A stretch of 10,559 nucleotides of DNA from the NCBI GenBank assembly GCA_938091145.1, contig CALKMS010000130.1, positions 1 to 10,559 on the forward strand, in the 5' to 3' direction. Source of the DNA: an uncultured bacterium. GTDB taxonomy: Bacteria; Actinomycetota; Aquicultoria; SKW223; CALKMS01. Shown here in pieces: positions 7,370 to 10,559 of the stretch. Position 1 is the first letter of the stretch. Each line of letters begins with the position of its first letter. The position numbers and the translations under genes are program-made. Below the pieces are notes generated by a model. It had not been told where the DNA came from. It saw only the letters and a list, made by a program, of their open reading frames with translations, and did not search any database.

Positions 7370-7998
7370 AAGCGATTCTTAAGGAAAACTTCAGTATGAC
7401 AAAGACTACACTCGTTCTTAAGAGCGTTACCAGTGTGACAGGTAAAACAGTAATCCATAGATAAAAAGTTTTGATGGTCTTTTGTGGGGTGAGCAATACG
7501 ATTGTGACATTTAGTGCAACTCAAGCCAACCTCGGCATGGGCAGAGTGGTTCATAATTATGCCCATGGCGTAGGTGACTTTTTCTTCTTTTTCTTTCATT
7601 TTATGGCATTGGAGACAGGCCTCGTCTGACATTTCTTTTGCTAATTTGCTTTCCTTGTTCAATGGTGTTTCGTAGTTTCCAGTAAAGTAGAGAATGGGTT
7701 CTTTAACTGCTCCTGCCTTTTCTTTTAAAAGATTAAAAAAGCCAGGCTCTACATGGCAGGCTAAGCATTTAACCTTACTGTGAGTTGATTCCTTCCAAGA
7801 ATTTATAGCTGGTCGGACTATATGACAGAGATTACAAAATGAAGGTTGGCTGGTTAAAGTGATTACAACCGCCCCTAAGATGACCAAGCCCAGACAAATA
7901 ACTACGAAGTTGAAAAAGCTTTTTGAAATAACAAAAGCAACCGCTTTTCGCGTGATTTTTACTTTGGTGTGGATGTGGTTTGGGTCATAACTGGTCAT
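7360..7998 (-). CDS. Membrane-anchored hexaheme cytochrome c, NapC/NirT-like
   Basis: This 212-residue c-type cytochrome would pass electrons from the quinol pool to a periplasmic or extracytoplasmic acceptor. A basic N terminus is followed by one uncleaved membrane anchor (about residues 26-49). Six heme-binding motifs lie outside the membrane: CNLCH (55-59), CLACH (78-82), CLQCH (128-132), CTKCH (161-165), CFTCH (184-188) and CSLCH (197-201). The first pair, with the intervening pattern P-x4-W-x2-S-x-H-x-x-V-x-C, is typical of NapC/NirT/NrfH quinol dehydrogenases. Those usually have four hemes, so this protein has two extra. No reductase partner or heme-attachment gene is in the window. ATG 7998 is preceded by AGAAAGG. 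The gene converges on the glycosyltransferase operon and has its own likely promoter. It could equally belong to a broader cytochrome c3-like family, and its acceptor is unknown. Confidence 0.88.
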   Translation of the reverse strand: MTSYDPNHIHTKVKITRKAVAFVISKSFFNFVVICLGLVILGAVVITLTSQPSFCNLCHIVRPAINSWKESTHSKVKCLACHVEPGFFNLLKEKAGAVKEPILYFTGNYETPLNKESKLAKEMSDEACLQCHKMKEKEEKVTYAMGIIMNHSAHAEVGLSCTKCHNRIAHPTKDHQNFLSMDYCFTCHTGNALKNECSLCHTEVFLKNRLKK

Positions 7999-8040
7999 CT
8001 AACTTTTTTCCTTTCTTTTATCGTTTGTAACATAGAAATG

Positions 8041-8052
8041 AAGTTTAAACTT
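8041..8052. repeat. Perfect 12-bp palindrome over the -10 box of the cytochrome promoter
   Basis: AAGTTTAAACTT is a perfect inverted repeat that covers the predicted -10 hexamer. Its position would suit a repressor operator, but it is AT-rich and short, so chance is a real alternative. Confidence 0.4.
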
Positions 8053-8070
8053 TTGTTCTCAATCGGTCAA
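8042..8070 (-). promoter_or_regulatory. Sigma-70-type promoter for the cytochrome gene
   Basis: On the minus strand TTGACC (8070-8065) is separated by exactly 17 bases from TAAACT (8047-8042). These match the -35 consensus at five of six positions and the -10 consensus at four of six. Transcription would start near 8035 and give a leader of about 37 bases before ATG 7998. The site begins right after the stop of the upstream ligase gene, which suggests the cytochrome is transcribed independently. Confidence 0.4.
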
Positions 8071-8071
8071 C

Positions 8072-10156
8072 CTACAATTTGAGTATCTTTTTTATTTTTT
8101 CATAGTTTTGCTTAAAGGTTTCGTTAGTTGGGTCAAGCTCATAAGCTTTTTTGTAAGCTCGAAGGGCTTCATCGGGTTTCCCTAATTTTTCATAAGTGAA
8201 GCCTAACTGTTGCCAGCCGAGAGCGTAACCTGGGTTAAGGTCAACGGCTTTTGCTAGATTAATCGCGGCTTTTTTCCACTGGGAAGTTATCTGATAAACC
8301 AATCCTCTTTCTAGATAACCGGAGTAAAGATAAGGGCAAATTTTTAAAGCTTTATTGGCATAGTTGAGAGCTTTGTCAAGGTCTTCTTTGTTTTTCTTGT
8401 TGAAACCCCTGACACGATACAAGTCAGCTAAAAAGATTAATGAGTCTGTTTCGTAAGGAGAGACTTTGACTGCTTGTTTGAGAAGTTTTTCTGCTTTTTC
8501 ATAGTATTCATCGCTTTGGGTTTGTTGAGCTAAATCCAGATAATATCTTCCCCACTCAGCGGGATAGCGTTCGTTGTAAGGGTTTAACTTAACGGCCAAC
8601 GCGAAATTTTGGTCAGCCTTATTGGTGTCAACTGATTTCCAGCGGGTTCCTTCGACTACATAATAATCAGCTAAAAAATGAGCAAGAGAAACATATATCC
8701 CAACCAAGGTTAAAAACCCAATAAAAATAAGAAATCCTAAGGAGAAAGGAGAGCTTTTAACTTTATCAGGGAGGGCAATGGTTTTTACTTGAGGGCTTTG
8801 AGTTAAAACGGCTGCCATCATTAACCACCAGATTAAAGAGCTTCCAACTATACTTACGTTGAAAAGAAGATTGGTAAAGTAAGCTATTCCTGCTAGAAGA
8901 ATTCCAAGGTTGAGAATTAATTTTTCTTCGTTTTCGGGTTTTGTTTCCGATGGGGCAAAGAGCAATCTCAAAGCTTCAGAGAAAGTACTGATTAAAAACA
9001 AAATCATGGTTAGGATGCCGAGAAAGCCAGTGCCTGATCCTATTTGGAGCAAAAAATTGTGAACGTTGTCAGCTACGACTGTGGGGGCGATGCTGGTGTA
9101 TTTTCGTGTCTGGAAAAGCCGCGATACCAGGCGGAAAGTGTCGGGTCCCCAACCAAGCAAAGGTCTTTTAAACATTGACTTTAGAGCGGCTTTCCAGATT
9201 TCAATCCGATGAGCAAAGGTTCCTTCTTCAAGGGTGGTCAGGGTAGCTGCTCTTTGCAAAATGTTCATAGGAGCATTAGGATTGCGGCTTGACTGATACT
9301 GAATGATTCCTAATATGCCTGCGAGAAGAAGCAAAAGAAAAAGAAAATTGAAAAGATATTCCTTGCAAAGCTTTTTTTTCCGACTAAAAAAGAGAAGGGA
9401 TAATAAAAAGAGCAGGAGAGCGAGAGCTGTGGCAACCCAGCCTGAGCGGTTAAAAGTTACTCCTAAAGCAAAGAAAAGAAGAAAAACTGAGGTAGCGTAA
9501 AGAGTAGTTTTAATCGAATCTTTTGAAGCTAAAGTAAAGGCAATTGAAAGAGGCAAAATGATTGTTAGAAGGCCTCCGTAAAGGGCTGGGTTGCCCATAG
9601 TCGAGAAAGCCCTTCCAGCTTCGAAAGGAAGTTGCCCCCATTCAAGGGGGTCTTTGTGAAAATACTGAAGAATTCCGTAAAAGCTAGAGAAAGTACCAGC
9701 TATTATGGCCCAAGTAAAAAGGGTTTTAATTTGCTCTCTTTTTTCAAATGTCTGAAGAAAAATAAAGACTAAAGCGGCGTAAAGCAAGAAGGTAAAAGAT
9801 CCTTCAAATCGGCGGTACTTACCAAAAAAAGCGGTGGCGGGATTGATGGAGAAAATAGTCGAAAGAAAGGAGATAATTAAAAAGGCTAAGAGGAATATTA
9901 AATAGGGATGCCAGCGGATTTCCTTTTTCCGGCCTAAAATTATGGCGTAAAAATACAGGAAGATTATCAAAATTGAGACTATTCGAAAGACAGTGATTTT
10001 GGGCATATCAAACTGGTCGTAAGTTATTCGAGCAAAGATTAATGGGATTGAAAAAGCTAAAAAATAATAAAGATAAGAGATAAACTTCTCAACCCAACTT
10101 TTTTCCACTAATTTTTCTTTTTTTTGCTTAAGCTTTTTTCTCTTTTTTTTAGCCAA
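8072..10156 (-). CDS. O-antigen ligase/polymerase family membrane protein with C-terminal TPR domain
   Basis: This 694-residue inner-membrane protein belongs to the Wzy/WaaL (O-antigen ligase) family. It would polymerise or transfer undecaprenyl-linked glycan on the outer face of the membrane. A very basic N terminus (10 of the first 15 residues are Lys or Arg) precedes about 10-12 membrane segments to residue 495. Family-type motifs are GRAFSTMGNPALYGG (181-195), FNRSGWVA (235-242), HRIEIWKAALKSMFKRPLLG (316-335) within the large outer loop, and DNVHNFLLQIGSGTGFLG (363-380), whose His366 matches the conserved His of the family. Residues about 500-690 form at least four TPR-like repeats, for example LGFTYEKLGKPDEALRAYKK (651-670). 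The start is TTG, preceded by GAAAGGTAAGG. It lies 28 bases after the sugar transferase gene, probably in one operon. Polymerase, glycan ligase and protein glycosyltransferase cannot be told apart by sequence. Confidence 0.88.
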   Translation of the reverse strand: MAKKKRKKLKQKKEKLVEKSWVEKFISYLYYFLAFSIPLIFARITYDQFDMPKITVFRIVSILIIFLYFYAIILGRKKEIRWHPYLIFLLAFLIISFLSTIFSINPATAFFGKYRRFEGSFTFLLYAALVFIFLQTFEKREQIKTLFTWAIIAGTFSSFYGILQYFHKDPLEWGQLPFEAGRAFSTMGNPALYGGLLTIILPLSIAFTLASKDSIKTTLYATSVFLLFFALGVTFNRSGWVATALALLLFLLSLLFFSRKKKLCKEYLFNFLFLLLLLAGILGIIQYQSSRNPNAPMNILQRAATLTTLEEGTFAHRIEIWKAALKSMFKRPLLGWGPDTFRLVSRLFQTRKYTSIAPTVVADNVHNFLLQIGSGTGFLGILTMILFLISTFSEALRLLFAPSETKPENEEKLILNLGILLAGIAYFTNLLFNVSIVGSSLIWWLMMAAVLTQSPQVKTIALPDKVKSSPFSLGFLIFIGFLTLVGIYVSLAHFLADYYVVEGTRWKSVDTNKADQNFALAVKLNPYNERYPAEWGRYYLDLAQQTQSDEYYEKAEKLLKQAVKVSPYETDSLIFLADLYRVRGFNKKNKEDLDKALNYANKALKICPYLYSGYLERGLVYQITSQWKKAAINLAKAVDLNPGYALGWQQLGFTYEKLGKPDEALRAYKKAYELDPTNETFKQNYEKIKKILKL

Positions 10157-10184
10157 CCTTACCTTTCTAATTTTCTATTTTAAA

Positions 10185-10559
10185 TTACTGGCCCTGTCCT
10201 TTTAAGACAACTTTTATTGTTTGAATAATAATCTTGAGATCCAAAAAAAGCGACTGATTGTATATGTAAATAAGGTCATATTTTAGTTTGTTGCGGGCGC
10301 TGATAGAATAACTACCGCTAATTTGGGCTAAACCGGTTAGGCCCGGTTTAATCCGAAATCTTTCAGTGTAACCAGGAACAGTTTTTTTAAATTTTTCGAC
10401 AAAAAATGGCCTTTCAGGCCGAGGCCCAACAAAACTCATCTCTCCTTTTAGGATGTTTATGAGTTGGGGGATTTCATCCAGCCGATAGCGCCTTAAAAAA
10501 CGTCCAACTGGAGTAATCCGGGGATCGTTTTTTTTTGCCAGAACAGGTCCAGTCTTTTT
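10185..10559 (-). CDS. Undecaprenyl-phosphate sugar-phosphate transferase (bacterial sugar transferase family), N-terminally cut by the window
   Basis: This is the C-terminal part, 124 codons, of an initiating glycosyltransferase that puts the first sugar-1-phosphate on undecaprenyl phosphate at the inner membrane (WcaJ/WbaP-type). The frame stays open to the window edge. Visible in order are DPRITPVGRFLRRYRLDEIP (fragment residues 12-31), QLINILKGEMSFVGPRPE (32-49), a KPGLTGLAQISG block and the C-terminal SLFLDLKIIIQT stretch, all hallmarks of the family. The upstream catalytic segment and membrane anchor lie outside the window. An ATG at 10439 preceded by AAAGGAGAG looks like a start, but it is the Met inside the conserved GEMSFVGPRP motif, so it is internal. 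The gene precedes the ligase by 28 bases on the same strand. The sugar (glucose, galactose, GalNAc or other) cannot be determined. Confidence 0.92.
   Translation of the reverse strand, partial: KKTGPVLAKKNDPRITPVGRFLRRYRLDEIPQLINILKGEMSFVGPRPERPFFVEKFKKTVPGYTERFRIKPGLTGLAQISGSYSISARNKLKYDLIYIYNQSLFLDLKIIIQTIKVVLKGQGQ

Noticed and set aside
7360..7998. Calling the cytochrome NrfH or NapC
   Set aside because: It has six heme motifs instead of four and no NrfA or NapA partner is adjacent, so only the family-level call is supported.
9303..9500. Plus-strand open frame rich in Lys and Arg
   Set aside because: It is the complement of a hydrophobic membrane stretch of the ligase gene, where Leu/Phe codons read as Lys/Arg on the other strand. 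No ribosome binding site or homology supports it.

Overview
The window is AT-rich bacterial chromosome, tightly packed, with no gap over about 75 bases between genes. TTG starts are frequent: five of the eight complete genes begin with TTG in the calls given here, and one of these has an equally good ATG two codons on. No phage, insertion sequence, CRISPR, tRNA or rRNA is visible. The sequence does not settle the taxon. The gene set suits an anaerobic or microaerobic lineage with a surface polysaccharide and membrane-anchored multiheme cytochromes.

Positions 29-7299 (+ strand) hold a six-gene surface-polysaccharide operon. The order is a family 9 glycosyltransferase (GT9), a Wzx-type flippase, a second GT9, UDP-glucose 6-dehydrogenase, a protein resembling deoxyhypusine synthase in fold, and a third GT9. 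Three junctions overlap by 4 bases (TTGA at 1186, ATGA at 2625, ATGA at 5133), which implies translational coupling. The other gaps are 67 and 49 bases. A compact intrinsic terminator at about 7346-7369 closes the operon. The dehydrogenase can supply UDP-glucuronate, the GT9 enzymes can extend a lipid-linked glycan, and the flippase would move it across the inner membrane.

Positions 7360-10559 (- strand) converge on that operon. Reading leftward they hold a sugar-phosphate transferase cut by the window edge, an O-antigen ligase/polymerase-type membrane protein with a C-terminal TPR domain, and a six-heme NapC/NirT-type cytochrome c. The first two fit the same glycan pathway: initiation on undecaprenyl phosphate, then polymerisation or ligation. 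The cytochrome is functionally unrelated. It has a plausible sigma-70 promoter of its own whose -10 box lies in a perfect 12-bp palindrome.

The least explained gene is the deoxyhypusine-synthase-like protein at 5133-6089. It is translationally coupled to the UDP-glucose dehydrogenase, has DHS-like glycine/acid motifs, and lacks a recognisable DHS catalytic-lysine motif.
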